Source: Mariprofundus sp. UBA1536 (GTDB taxonomy: Bacteria > Pseudomonadota > Zetaproteobacteria > Mariprofundales > Mariprofundaceae). From it: DNA of 64,000 bases. Every line of letters starts with the position of its first letter. Position 1 is the stretch's first letter. The translations under genes and the position numbers were made by a program. Positions 26,840-35,941 of this stretch are shown here, in pieces. The DNA is taken from positions 124,001 to 188,000 of the forward strand of contig DCPU01000018.1 of assembly GCA_002323245.1 (NCBI GenBank), read 5' to 3'. The notes beneath the pieces were generated by a model. It searched no databases. It was given only the letters and a program-made list of their open reading frames with translations, and was not told the origin of the DNA.

Positions 26840-26894
26840 GAGTGCGCCACCATTTTCAAACTGATATCAACAAACCAATGCCACAAAGGTTCGC

Positions 26895-28634
26895 TTAATT
26901 TTCTTTTTCTGAACTATTTTTGAGTTGATGCTGTTGAGCCCGCAATGCTTTTAATTCTTCATTTAATCGCATAATCACTGTTAAGCCTTCCGCACGGCCA
27001 CGAAGACCGTCCAGATAAGACATATGCATATCTATCAAGAGCATTTGAAACTCAGCATCTTCAACGATTGGCAGGTTCACCCAACGTGCTATATCTTGAT
27101 TGTCTGGGAATTCCCGCATCAACTGTGCCGTTATTTCTAAGGTGTTATCATCGTCGCCTGCCAACGAAAAGGCTCGGGTGTATAATGACTTAAAGGGGTG
27201 ATTGTCAATGAAAAAATCGTAAGCGTCATCGGGTAATTGACTGAACCTTTTGCTGTCCTGTAGCAATGAAGCCATAAATCTATCGTGTTTCATCGGTGCC
27301 ACCGACAAAGGACGCTGCGGTTTTAATGCTGTTTGGTTCCTGCGGTTGGCAGCGAAATTGTTTGGTTTTTGATGGATGAGATTCACACCACTGATTTTTT
27401 CAATCTCGCCTTGCCAGGCTTGGCGAAGGTAATCATCGGTCATGGTGGAGAGCATAGTATCTGCTTTTTTGGCCATGCGAGCTCTGCCTTCAGCGCCATC
27501 ACCTGCGATATTTTTTAAGCCCTTAACCAAAGTTTCTAGCATGGGTCTAGCATCCTCACGCAAGCGTTTTTCAAACGCGACTTTGCCTTCTTCTTGCAAC
27601 AATGAATCAGGATCAGCCCCATCAGGAAGATACAAAAAGCGCGGACTATGCTCTGATTTAAGGTGTGGTAGCATACGTTCAATGGCGCGCCATGCTGCTT
27701 GGCGACCTGCTCTATCACCATCAAAGCAAAAGATGGGTTCGCCGTGTAAACGCAGGATGTTTTGCAGTTGTTGCTCGGTAATCGCTGTACCCAAGGGCGC
27801 TAAAGCGCAGGGTAGCTCATGTGCAGCCATGGCCAGCACATCCATATAACCTTCAACCACCACCAGTAATTTATGCTTGCGGATATAATCGCGGTGTTCT
27901 GAGAAGCCATAAAGCAAATCGGATTTATGGTAAAAATCGGTTTCTGGCGAGTTAAGGTATTTGGGTTCGCCATCGTCCAAAATGCGACCACCATAGCCCA
28001 CCACTTGGCCATTTTTGTTGCGAATAGGAAACATGATGCGGTCGCGAAAACGATCGGCATATCCGCGCTCGTTTTTAATCAACACACCAATACGTTCGAG
28101 TTGCTGCAATGTTTTTGTATCCGTACCAAAGCAGCGTTGCATAAAGCCGTAACCGGCTGGGGCAAAACCGAGCTGGTAGTTGTTGATGATAGCTTGCGGT
28201 AATTTGCGGCGTTCAAAATAAGCCCGCGCTTTACCGCCTTGCTCGCCAGCAAGGGTGCGATGAAATACATCGGCAACTTGTTGTAATAAACCCAAGCCTG
28301 CTTTTTTCTTGGCCTCTTCATGCGGGTTGGCCACTTGTCTTTCAGGCATGGGCATGCCGACCTTGTTGGCCAAAAATTCTACTGCTTCAGGGAAAGCATA
28401 ACCATCATGCTCCATCAAATAACGATAAGCATTGCCGCCTTTGCCGCAACCGAAGCAATAATAAATTTGTTTGTCAGTGGATACTGAAAACGAGGGCGTT
28501 TTTTCGTGATGAAAAGGGCATAAGCCCATCATATTGGCGCCTGAAGGTTTTAAATCGACGTGGCGACCAATCAGCTCAACGATATCGGCGCGTGAGAGGA
28601 GTTCGTCGAGGAATGTGGTTGAGAATTGCGCCAT
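26895..28634 (-). CDS. dnaG: DNA primase
   Basis: A 579-residue primase that lays down RNA primers at the replication fork. The CHC2 zinc finger (CPFHHEKTPSF ... YYCFGCGKGG) is at the N-terminus. The TOPRIM catalytic core follows with VVVEGYMDVLA and FCFDGDRAGRQAA. A C-terminal helical DnaB-binding domain ends the protein. I chose the ATG at 28634 (MAQF) by the family N-terminus; a TTG twelve codons upstream is in frame but poorly placed for its ribosome-binding site. The gene lies between a diguanylate cyclase and rpoD, all in one direction. Confidence 0.96.
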   Translation of the reverse strand: MAQFSTTFLDELLSRADIVELIGRHVDLKPSGANMMGLCPFHHEKTPSFSVSTDKQIYYCFGCGKGGNAYRYLMEHDGYAFPEAVEFLANKVGMPMPERQVANPHEEAKKKAGLGLLQQVADVFHRTLAGEQGGKARAYFERRKLPQAIINNYQLGFAPAGYGFMQRCFGTDTKTLQQLERIGVLIKNERGYADRFRDRIMFPIRNKNGQVVGYGGRILDDGEPKYLNSPETDFYHKSDLLYGFSEHRDYIRKHKLLVVVEGYMDVLAMAAHELPCALAPLGTAITEQQLQNILRLHGEPIFCFDGDRAGRQAAWRAIERMLPHLKSEHSPRFLYLPDGADPDSLLQEEGKVAFEKRLREDARPMLETLVKGLKNIAGDGAEGRARMAKKADTMLSTMTDDYLRQAWQGEIEKISGVNLIHQKPNNFAANRRNQTALKPQRPLSVAPMKHDRFMASLLQDSKRFSQLPDDAYDFFIDNHPFKSLYTRAFSLAGDDDNTLEITAQLMREFPDNQDIARWVNLPIVEDAEFQMLLIDMHMSYLDGLRGRAEGLTVIMRLNEELKALRAQQHQLKNSSEKEN

Positions 28635-28703
28635 ACGCAGTTTTATAGGGTATGGCGATTGCAAATTCAACCTCGCTATAACTATTTCTTTTGGAAGGTG
28701 GAA

Positions 28704-29939
28704 TTATTCTGAAAGCACCACCTGATTGCGGCCATTTTCTTTGGCTTCATACAAAGCTTCATCAGCGCGTTTCATCCATGATTGTAGCGATTCGTTGCCA
28801 CGTTGCTGGGCAATACCAATGCTGATTTTGACATCAACCTTATCTTGATTGGTTTTAAACGATGACGTCTCAACCGAATGGCGGATTTTTTCAGCAAGGA
28901 TTTTTCCTTGATGCAGGTTAACCATGGGCAATACGATGCAAAATTCTTCGCCGCCCAAACGCGCCACCATATCAGTGTTGCGCACTGATGCTTGAAGTAG
29001 GCTACTTAATTGTTCGAGTACTTGATCGCCACCATCGTGACCATACTTATCATTGATGCGTTTGAAGTGGTCGATGTCCAATATGAATAGTACGGGCTGG
29101 CGCGACTCATCCAGCGATTGGAAAAATTCAGTGAGTTTGCGGCGGTTGGCAAGGCCAGTGAGCGGGTCGTTGCGCGCTTGGGATTCGGCTTCTTGCAGTC
29201 GCTCAGATAATTCGCTCATCTGTTGCAGTTGTGTGGCCATACTTGATTTGATGCTCTCGCCAGCTGAGCTGAGTTTTAAGCCTGCTTTGAGGATATTGCT
29301 GCGTGCTTCGCGCAACAAGGCTTGGGCTTGTTTGGGGTCTTCAGGTAATTCTTGCTCTAAAATCGCTTGGATTTGAGATAGTTCCGGTGAGTTCTCGCCG
29401 ATGTCTTCGAGCACGCTAGCAATGCTTTGGATGGATGCCTGGAATGCCACAACCAGTAAACGCATCTCTTTGTTGATGCTGCCATGGTTTTGCAGGTGTT
29501 CGAGAAGTAGGCGTTCAAACTCAGTACATTGCTGAGCGACACTGTGTTGCGGGGATAAGCTTACCCCCAAAGCTTGGGTGCTGCGCTGTAGCATCTGCGT
29601 GATATGTGGAATATCTCTGACGGCAGTATTGATTAAATTTTGACGAGCTACGGTATGTTTTTCGATAGATAGCCAATCTTGGGCATCCATATCTGCTTCT
29701 TGGATATGTTTGAGTAGCACGCCGTGCTCAGCGTCAAAGAGTTGGATGAGTAAATTGGCAATTCGGCCATAAAGCCATGGTTCGATAAAAGGGAGGCGTT
29801 GCAAGGTTTCGGTGAGCGTTACCATACGGCGCAGCAGGCTGCGTGCATCATCACTATCTTCCTTGGCCGCCAGGGCAATAGGGCGTAATTCATCCAGCCC
29901 ATCCAATAGTTGTTGAACAATGATATCTTTTTGACTCAC
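28704..29939 (-). CDS. Diguanylate cyclase with helical N-terminal domain
   Basis: A 411-residue cytoplasmic protein with an all-helical N-terminal region of about 230 residues of unknown function, a coiled-coil linker, and a C-terminal GGDEF domain. The active-site signature is GGEEF in ARLGGEEFCIVLP, and an RxxD inhibitory site (RNTD) stands five residues before it, so it should make c-di-GMP and be product-inhibited. LDIDHFKRINDKYGHDGGD carries the metal and GTP-binding residues. It lies 69 bases upstream of the dnaG ATG in the same direction, where rpsU often sits in proteobacteria. Confidence 0.9.
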   Translation of the reverse strand: MSQKDIIVQQLLDGLDELRPIALAAKEDSDDARSLLRRMVTLTETLQRLPFIEPWLYGRIANLLIQLFDAEHGVLLKHIQEADMDAQDWLSIEKHTVARQNLINTAVRDIPHITQMLQRSTQALGVSLSPQHSVAQQCTEFERLLLEHLQNHGSINKEMRLLVVAFQASIQSIASVLEDIGENSPELSQIQAILEQELPEDPKQAQALLREARSNILKAGLKLSSAGESIKSSMATQLQQMSELSERLQEAESQARNDPLTGLANRRKLTEFFQSLDESRQPVLFILDIDHFKRINDKYGHDGGDQVLEQLSSLLQASVRNTDMVARLGGEEFCIVLPMVNLHQGKILAEKIRHSVETSSFKTNQDKVDVKISIGIAQQRGNESLQSWMKRADEALYEAKENGRNQVVLSE

Positions 29940-30006
29940 GTTAAAAACTCCTCATACACAAAGATGGTATGGTCTGTGTTTGCAGCATTAGGTGTAGAGC
30001 AGAAAT

Positions 30007-30040
30007 GATGCCAAAAATAGTGGTTATCAACATTGGCATC
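30007..30040. repeat. Inverted repeat in the divergent gap upstream of the thioredoxin-like gene
   Basis: GATGCCAA (30007-30014) and TTGGCATC (30033-30040) are exact inverted copies spaced by 18 bases. A direct repeat AAAGCTTG (30042-30049 and 30066-30073) follows. Both lie between the diguanylate cyclase and the thioredoxin-like gene, so they could be regulator sites for either. Chance cannot be excluded. Confidence 0.3.
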
Positions 30041-30116
30041 TAAAGCTTGAACTTACATTTGATTCAAAGCTTGTTTTATAACATGCTTAGCGGTCAAAAA
30101 TGATGGGGAGATGATT

Positions 30117-30665
30117 ATGGCTTTGGTTGCATCGATTCATGTTGGGGATTTCTCGTTACCAGATTTTACATTAAAAAATCCAGACGATCAGTCTGTGGCT
30201 TTGAAGGAACAAATGGGCGCGAAGGGTTTGTTGGTGGTTTTCACCTGCAATCATTGTCCTTATGCCATTGCCGTGTGGCCGCGCTTGGTGCGCCATGCGG
30301 CAACCCTTAAAGCTATGGGTATTAACACTGTGGCTATTAATCCAAATATTCATCCTGATTTTCCAGCTGACAATATCGAAGCGATGAAAAAGAAAATCGA
30401 CGAGTGGGGTATTGTTTTCCCCTATTTGGCGGATGAGACGCAAGAAGTCGCCAAAACCTTTGATGCCCAATGTACGCCTGATATCTATTTGTTTGACCAT
30501 CAAGGCACACTTTATTACCACGGTCGTATTGATGATTATTGGAAAGATGAAACGAAGGTGACAGCTGAAGAATTATTGCCAGCAGCTGAATCATTGGTGG
30601 CCGGTGGTAAGGCTCCGAGAGTGCAGCACCCAACGATTGGGTGTTCAATCAAGTGGCAGGTTTAA
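30117..30665 (+). CDS. Thioredoxin-family protein (AhpC/TSA, PRX-like)
   Basis: A 182-residue thioredoxin-fold protein with the redox motif CNHCPY (a CxxC) after VVFT, and no signal peptide, so it is probably cytoplasmic. The later cis-proline region is CTPDIYLFD. It resembles the PRX-like1 group related to peroxiredoxins and ResA. The ATG at 30117 has GGGGAG six bases upstream; the ATG at 30111 is too close to that site. The cytochrome c gene begins four bases after its stop, so the two are probably co-transcribed, hinting at a shared redox or peroxide role (inference). Confidence 0.85.
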   Translation: MALVASIHVGDFSLPDFTLKNPDDQSVALKEQMGAKGLLVVFTCNHCPYAIAVWPRLVRHAATLKAMGINTVAINPNIHPDFPADNIEAMKKKIDEWGIVFPYLADETQEVAKTFDAQCTPDIYLFDHQGTLYYHGRIDDYWKDETKVTAEELLPAAESLVAGGKAPRVQHPTIGCSIKWQV

Positions 30666-30669
30666 TTCT

Positions 30670-31029
30670 ATGAGCGATATGAAGTGCATGATGCTCCTGG
30701 TTTTTGGTGGTTTGTTGGCGTTACCCAATGTTGGCGTTGCTGAGGACGTGGAGCATGGTCGGAAATTATTTCAGCAGTTGTGCAGCCACTGCCATAAAGC
30801 AGGTTATGATGAGAAATTTGGTCCCGGTTTGGGCGGCATTTCTGAGCGACGTGATGAAAAATGGTTGCATGGTTTTCTTCAAGACCCCGAATCAACCATT
30901 CAAACCGATGAATATGCGAAAACCTTACGCGAGAGTAATGCTTACAATTTGACCATGCCTAAGTTTCGGGAAATGCAAGATGAGCAGATGCGCGCCGATG
31001 TGATTGCTTTTTTGAAAACGCTCAATTGA
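30670..31029 (+). CDS. Periplasmic monohaem cytochrome c
   Basis: A 119-residue class I cytochrome c. An N-terminal signal peptide (MSDMKCMMLLVFGGLLAL) leads to one haem site, CSHCH, followed by FGPGLGG, the usual Pro-Gly-Leu turn. The methionine in LTMPKF is the likely distal ligand, and a terminal helix (VIAFLKTLN) closes the fold. The start at 30670 has GGCAGG upstream; longer in-frame versions run back into the thioredoxin-like gene. It could carry electrons between periplasmic or membrane complexes; the partner is unknown. Confidence 0.88.
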   Translation: MSDMKCMMLLVFGGLLALPNVGVAEDVEHGRKLFQQLCSHCHKAGYDEKFGPGLGGISERRDEKWLHGFLQDPESTIQTDEYAKTLRESNAYNLTMPKFREMQDEQMRADVIAFLKTLN

Positions 31030-31187
31030 CTCCCCCGTTTAGATACGCAAAAGCATAGTTAAATTAGTTTTTCGATAGCTCTTAAATACTTTCGACTAAA
31101 ATCAAATAGATTGTGTAATGACAGGATTTGGGCATATTGCGCCCATATTTTTCAGGGTTGTATCCCAAATTGGAGTGTTTTTTTATT

Positions 31188-31640
31188 ATGAATATCGGTT
31201 GTGTTGTAAAAGGAATTTTGGCTGCGGCTGCATTGGCATTGGCTGGGTTTTATGTCACCCCATTGCTTGGTCTGGACGCAACAGTGCCAATGGGTTCTTT
31301 GGTTGCAGTGGGTCTTTTTGTGGGTTATTTGGTCAGTGCTTTGGTCAATTGGATGAGCTGTTCATCATGCGAGAGCGGCAGCGCTGATGCGAATGTTTTG
31401 TATGTGGGAAATATCCCTTTCAAAGCGCGTGAAGATGAAGTGAAACGTTTGTTTGAAGCTTATGGCGCTGTAAAATCAGTGCGTTTGGTGCGCGGTGGCC
31501 CTAGTCGTCGTCCTAAGGGATATGGTTTTGTTGAGATGGCAACGACCAATGATATGAAAGCAGCTTTGGCTTTGAATGATACTGATTTTGCTGGTCGTAA
31601 ACTTCGTGTGAACGAAGCCAAAGACAAAAAAGAAGACTAA
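31188..31640 (+). CDS. Membrane-anchored RRM RNA-binding protein
   Basis: A 150-residue protein with two hydrophobic helices (about 7-27 and 36-55), a juxtamembrane CSSC motif (58-61) and a single RNA-recognition motif. RNP2 is LYVGNI (71-76) and RNP1 is KGYGFVEM (110-117), so the aromatic RNA-contacting residues are present. A short charged tail ends the protein. With both termini in the cytoplasm the RRM would face the cytosol at the inner membrane. The ATG at 31188 avoids an upstream extension that lacks family features; GGAG lies 13 bases before it. Its 3' end is 9 bases from the convergent rluC-like gene. RNA targets are unknown. Confidence 0.82.
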   Translation: MNIGCVVKGILAAAALALAGFYVTPLLGLDATVPMGSLVAVGLFVGYLVSALVNWMSCSSCESGSADANVLYVGNIPFKAREDEVKRLFEAYGAVKSVRLVRGGPSRRPKGYGFVEMATTNDMKAALALNDTDFAGRKLRVNEAKDKKED

Positions 31641-31649
31641 AGTCTAGGC

Positions 31650-32672
31650 TTAATCCTTCGTTGTAAAGTGCGCCCAGCGGTTTGGCCAGGGCGCGCGTAA
31701 ATCCATGGTTTTTTCCGTGGTGGGGTGGATGAAGCGCAAGCGCCAAGCGTGAAGCGCCAAACCCTTGCCACCAATCTTTTTATACCAATGAATATCATCG
31801 CGCTGTGCATATTTGGGGTCGCCCAAAATAGCGTGACCTTGTTGTTGCAGTTGCACCCGCAACTGATGGGTGCGGCCGCTGTGCGGCATTAACGCCACCA
31901 GTGCATAAGGTGTGTTTTCAGCCTGTTGTAGGCAAACGGTTTGCAAATCTGTAATCGCTTCTTGACCATCGATATCATCCACGACCATACGTTCGCCACT
32001 TTTGGTTTGCCCTTTGAGCAAATGGGAAGTGATGCGGCCTGCATACGGATATGGGTGGCCAGTGACCCAAGCAAAATAGGTTTTATGGGCATCTCTGGTG
32101 CGAAAGCTTTCGCTGAGCTTGCGCAGGGTGGCCAAATTTTTGGCGAGCAGTAAGCAGCCACTGGTATCGCGATCCAACCTATGTGCCAAACGCAACTCGG
32201 GAAGGTTGAGTTGGATTTTTAAGGTTTCCACCAAGCCAGCGTCATGACCACTGCCGCCATGAACCACCACACCTGCAGCTTTATCCAACACAAGAATGTC
32301 GTCATCTTCAAATAAAACGCTGAGATTTTTAATAGCTTTAGGGATGAATGGTGTTGGGGCATGAGTCTGCTCACTAGCATCTTGCAAAGCATCTTGGCGT
32401 AGGCTGGCGGGTAAAAAAACAGTATCCCCAGCCATCACATGCGTTTCTGGTTTGCAGCGTTTGCCATTGAGGCGAACATTGCCTTTGCGAATCAATCGCA
32501 CGATTAATGTGCGTTTCTCTTGCCCAAGCAAGCGACAGAGCGCGCGGTCCAATCGACTATCATGTTCATTGCTATCAACGACGAATAACGATGGATTTGT
32601 GCTTTGTTGTTCTGAACTTGCCAATGTTGACTCCATTTGCTCTAATGCGGTGCAATTGTACATGCGTTCCAC
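31650..32672 (-). CDS. rluC: RluA-family 23S rRNA pseudouridine synthase (RluC-like)
   Basis: A 340-residue enzyme with an N-terminal S4 RNA-binding domain (DSRLDRALCRLLG) and the RluA catalytic domain, with the catalytic Asp in HRLDRDTSGCLLLAK. Later family segments are SGRTHQLRVQL and LHAWRL. RluC modifies 23S rRNA positions 955, 2504 and 2580 in E. coli. The divergent position next to rne matches the common rluC-rne arrangement, which favours RluC over RluD. The start is uncertain: GTG at 32672, ATG at 32663 or ATG at 32636 are all in frame with weak sites. Confidence 0.87.
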   Translation of the reverse strand: MERMYNCTALEQMESTLASSEQQSTNPSLFVVDSNEHDSRLDRALCRLLGQEKRTLIVRLIRKGNVRLNGKRCKPETHVMAGDTVFLPASLRQDALQDASEQTHAPTPFIPKAIKNLSVLFEDDDILVLDKAAGVVVHGGSGHDAGLVETLKIQLNLPELRLAHRLDRDTSGCLLLAKNLATLRKLSESFRTRDAHKTYFAWVTGHPYPYAGRITSHLLKGQTKSGERMVVDDIDGQEAITDLQTVCLQQAENTPYALVALMPHSGRTHQLRVQLQQQGHAILGDPKYAQRDDIHWYKKIGGKGLALHAWRLRFIHPTTEKTMDLRAPWPNRWAHFTTKD

Positions 32673-33013
32673 GAATTGGCGATGTTAGCGATGAATGTGT
32701 CGCGTACCAAGCGAAAAACAATGTGTTGAGGTTAAACCGTTGAGGCATTTAAAAGGTGTCGTTTGCTTGGTGTTTGGAGAATGTTTGGGCCGTTTCTGGA
32801 GTGCCCTAACCACCGCCTAATGCGTGTAGAGCCATGTCAATTGAAAATAAATGAAACCGCCTGATGGTAGTTAGTTAGATACGATTTAGTCGTGTAATAT
32901 GACGTTAAACTTTAAGTTACGCTTTGTTACACACGTTAAAAAAGAAAGGATTTTAAGGCCAAAGTCTTTTAGTCTTTTCAATGTCTTATACTGTCAGCGG
33001 TAAGGAAACCGCA
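32673..33013. other. Intergenic region between rluC and rne (leader of rne)
   Basis: A gap of 341 bases holding no convincing gene, tRNA or repeat. It must contain the divergent promoters of rluC and rne. A TAATAT hexamer (32895-32900) preceded by TG is a possible -10 box for rne, without a good -35. In enteric bacteria the rne leader mediates autoregulation by RNase E cleavage; a similar role here is inference only. The ribosome-binding site of rne (TAAGGAAA) is at 33001-33008. Confidence 0.4.
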
Positions 33014-34957
33014 ATGAAAAAGTTGATGCTTATCAACGCCTCACACGAGGAAGAAAGTCGTGTGGCCATTATCGAAGATGATTATTTACAAGAGCTCGAT
33101 ATTGAATCCACTCATAAAGTCCTGACCAAAGGCAATATCTACAAAGGTACCATCACCAAAGTTGAAGCCAGCTTACAAGCTGCATTTGTTGAGTATGGCG
33201 CCTTGCGCCAAGGTTTTATGCCACTCTCTGAAATTCACCCGGATTACTGGAAAGATGGCGTGGATAAAACTCAGGATGTGCGCAATGTAAACATCCAAGA
33301 TGTGCTTGAGCCTAAGCAATCGGTGCTGGTGCAAGTGGTCAAAGAAGAGCGCGGCACCAAAGGCGCAGCACTGACCACAGAAATCTCACTGGCTGGACGT
33401 TACCTCGTGCTTAGTCCGAATACCTCACGCGGCGGAATTTCACGCAAGCTGCCCGATGATGTGCGCCGTGCTTTGAAAGAAATTTTGTCGCAATTGAATG
33501 TGCCTGAAAACATGGGTTTGATTGTGCGTACGGCTGGTCGCGATCAAAAACTTGAATCATTAGAGCGCGATTATTCTTACCTGCAACGGTTGTGGGATGA
33601 GATTCGTATTAAGAGCGGTACAGCGCCTTCACCATCATTAATTTACCTTGAAGGTGATATGGCTACCCGCGCTATCCGCGATCATTTCAGCGATGATATC
33701 CAAGAAATTTGGGTGGATAATCATGATGTGTACACACGCACCAAAAACTTTGTGCATGCTGTGCTGCCGGGTAAAGAAAAATTAGTAAAACTCTACCGTG
33801 GTAAAAAACCATTGTTCCGTCATTACAATATCGAATCACAATGTGAAGAAATTCATGAGCGTGAAATTCGTTTGCCATCGGGCGGCTCTATCGTATTTGA
33901 CCCCACCGAAGCGTTGACAGCAGTGGACGTCAACTCATCTCGCTCAACTGGCCGTAAGCATATTGATGACACTGCTTTGGATACCAATTTGGAAGCGGCT
34001 GTTGAAATTGCGCGCCAGTTGCGCATTCGTGATATTGGTGGTTTGGTAGTCGTTGATTTTATTGATATGGCAAATCGTAAACATGGTCAGCGTGTGGAAG
34101 AAGCCCTTCGTGATGCCACAGCAGGTGATAAAGCACGTGTGCAATTTGCCCGCATTTCACGCTTTGGTTTGTTGGAAATGTCGCGTCAACGCCTGCACCC
34201 ATCCGTGCGCGAAACAACGACCGAAACTTGTCCGCGTTGTCAGGGCCGAGGATCCATATTGACAGTGGAATCCATGGCATTGCAAATGCTAACCCGCGTT
34301 GAGGATTTGGCGGCTGCTGGGAAGAAACCAACCTTGGTTGTGCAATTGCCATCGGATACAGGTGAATATCTCATCAACAACAAACGCGAAGATATTGCTC
34401 GCATTGAAGAGGCCTACGAAGTTGTAGTGACCTTGCAAATTCGCCCTGAATTGATGATTCCGCATTACCGCATTGAGCGCCATTGGAAAGAAGAAAATCA
34501 AGATCGATTGGAAGTATTGGAAGATACAACCAAGGGTAAAAAACCACAGCGCACCACGCGCAAATTAAATGTGCTAAAACCAGTGGTTGGCGTTCCAAAA
34601 CCTGCACCACGTGCGAAAAAGAAGAGCTGGTTGAAAGCTTTGCTTGAATCACTGTTTGGTGAGAAAGAAAAAGCTAAACCTGCAGCTCCGGCGGCGCGTA
34701 AAAAACCAGCGGCCCGTCGTAAACGTCCAACTGAGAAAAAAGTTGAGCCAAAAAAAACAGCGGCGCCGAAAATAGAAGCTGAGGCCCCAGTAAACAGCGA
34801 AGAAGCGCCAAAACGTCGTCGTCGCCGCCGTCGCCCAACCAAAGCGAAAACAGATGGTACTGAAGGTGGCATCAATGCCAATGCTGGCCAAGCCAATGAA
34901 GGCGGCAATTCAGCAGCACCAGTGCCAGTGAAAGAATCTGCAGCGGAACATAGCTAA
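33014..34957 (+). CDS. rne: Ribonuclease E/G
   Basis: A 647-residue endoribonuclease for mRNA decay and rRNA/tRNA processing. It starts with MKKLMLINASHEEESRVAI, typical of RNase E. The S1 domain (about 36-118) is next. The catalytic aspartates lie in ALTAVDVNSSR and VVVDFIDM. The zinc-link CPRCQGRG joins subunits. The C-terminal region after about 500 is short, lysine-, alanine- and arginine-rich (RRRRRRRP), and could bind RNA but is far shorter than the E. coli degradosome scaffold (1061 residues in all). The ATG at 33014 has TAAGGAAA upstream; an in-frame start at 32981 is less likely. rluD begins 3 bases after the stop. Confidence 0.94.
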   Translation: MKKLMLINASHEEESRVAIIEDDYLQELDIESTHKVLTKGNIYKGTITKVEASLQAAFVEYGALRQGFMPLSEIHPDYWKDGVDKTQDVRNVNIQDVLEPKQSVLVQVVKEERGTKGAALTTEISLAGRYLVLSPNTSRGGISRKLPDDVRRALKEILSQLNVPENMGLIVRTAGRDQKLESLERDYSYLQRLWDEIRIKSGTAPSPSLIYLEGDMATRAIRDHFSDDIQEIWVDNHDVYTRTKNFVHAVLPGKEKLVKLYRGKKPLFRHYNIESQCEEIHEREIRLPSGGSIVFDPTEALTAVDVNSSRSTGRKHIDDTALDTNLEAAVEIARQLRIRDIGGLVVVDFIDMANRKHGQRVEEALRDATAGDKARVQFARISRFGLLEMSRQRLHPSVRETTTETCPRCQGRGSILTVESMALQMLTRVEDLAAAGKKPTLVVQLPSDTGEYLINNKREDIARIEEAYEVVVTLQIRPELMIPHYRIERHWKEENQDRLEVLEDTTKGKKPQRTTRKLNVLKPVVGVPKPAPRAKKKSWLKALLESLFGEKEKAKPAAPAARKKPAARRKRPTEKKVEPKKTAAPKIEAEAPVNSEEAPKRRRRRRRPTKAKTDGTEGGINANAGQANEGGNSAAPVPVKESAAEHS

Positions 34958-34960
34958 ACT

Positions 34961-35941
34961 TTGAGCAATCAAGAAGAAGTAAACTGCTGGGAAATTAGCG
35001 ATGCCGCCCATGGCCGTCGGCTTGATCAGGTGTTGGTCGAGCTCTCTGGTTTTACCAGGGCGCGTGTACAGCAATTGATTAACGATGGCGAAGTGGGATT
35101 ATTGTTGCCCAATCAAGAAGTCAAAGTAATCAGCAAGTCTTCGCATAAGGTGCTCGCTGCCGATGTGTACACAGCGCGTGTACCAGCCTTGCAACCGCTT
35201 TTGCTTGAGCCTGAAGATATTCCCTTGGATATTCTTTTTGAAGATGAGCACCTGATTGTTGTAAATAAACCCTCTGGCATGGTGGTGCATCCATCCCATG
35301 GTCATGACTCGGGCACTCTGGTGCATGCCTTGCTGCATCACTGTGATTCGTTGCCAGGTATTAATGGTGTAGAGCGTCCAGGTATTGTGCATCGCTTGGA
35401 TAAAGATACATCCGGTAGTCTTGTTGTTGCCAAAACTGAAGCAGCGCATCATGGCCTTTCAGCGCTTTTTGCTAGCCATGATTTGCAACGCGAATATTTG
35501 GCTTGGTGCCGCGGTTTTCCGCGCTGGCACAACAAAACCATTTCGTTACCTATGGGCAGACACCCCAACAATCGCCAGAAAATGGCGGTGGTGGAAAGCG
35601 GGAAACATGCCATTACGGATGCTTCCTTAGAAAAACGCTTTGGTGAGATGTTTTCGCGCATGCGTCTGCGCTTACATACAGGGCGCACACATCAAATTCG
35701 CGTGCATTTGACCCACGAAGGATTACCGATATTAGGCGACCCTATGTATGGCCGCAAATTCAACCCGTCCAAAGATTTGCCAGAAGTGTTGCGAGAAAGC
35801 TTGCTGCATTTGAGCAGGCAGGCTTTGCACGCTGAAGTTTTGGGTTTTGTGCATCCGATTACGCAAGAGGATGTGTTGTGTAAAGCTCCACTTCCGGATG
35901 AGCTTGTGCAGCTCGAACAAGCGCTCTCCACGCTAATCTAA
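34961..35941 (+). CDS. rluD: RluA-family 23S rRNA pseudouridine synthase (RluD-like)
   Basis: A 326-residue pseudouridine synthase with an S4 domain (GRRLDQVLVELSGFTRARVQ) and catalytic Asp in HRLDKDTSGSLVVAK. RluD forms pseudouridines 1911, 1915 and 1917 in helix 69 of 23S rRNA. The following gene is pgeF, the usual partner of rluD, which supports the name over RluC. The start is a TTG three bases after the rne stop, with no clear ribosome-binding site, so translation may depend on coupling to rne. Its stop overlaps the pgeF start (TAATG). Confidence 0.88.
   Translation: MSNQEEVNCWEISDAAHGRRLDQVLVELSGFTRARVQQLINDGEVGLLLPNQEVKVISKSSHKVLAADVYTARVPALQPLLLEPEDIPLDILFEDEHLIVVNKPSGMVVHPSHGHDSGTLVHALLHHCDSLPGINGVERPGIVHRLDKDTSGSLVVAKTEAAHHGLSALFASHDLQREYLAWCRGFPRWHNKTISLPMGRHPNNRQKMAVVESGKHAITDASLEKRFGEMFSRMRLRLHTGRTHQIRVHLTHEGLPILGDPMYGRKFNPSKDLPEVLRESLLHLSRQALHAEVLGFVHPITQEDVLCKAPLPDELVQLEQALSTLI

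Noticed and set aside
31129..31152. Possible terminator after the cytochrome c gene (TGGGC/GCCCA with T run)
   Set aside because: The stem is only five base pairs with a seven-base loop and lies 100 bases after the stop; too weak to call.
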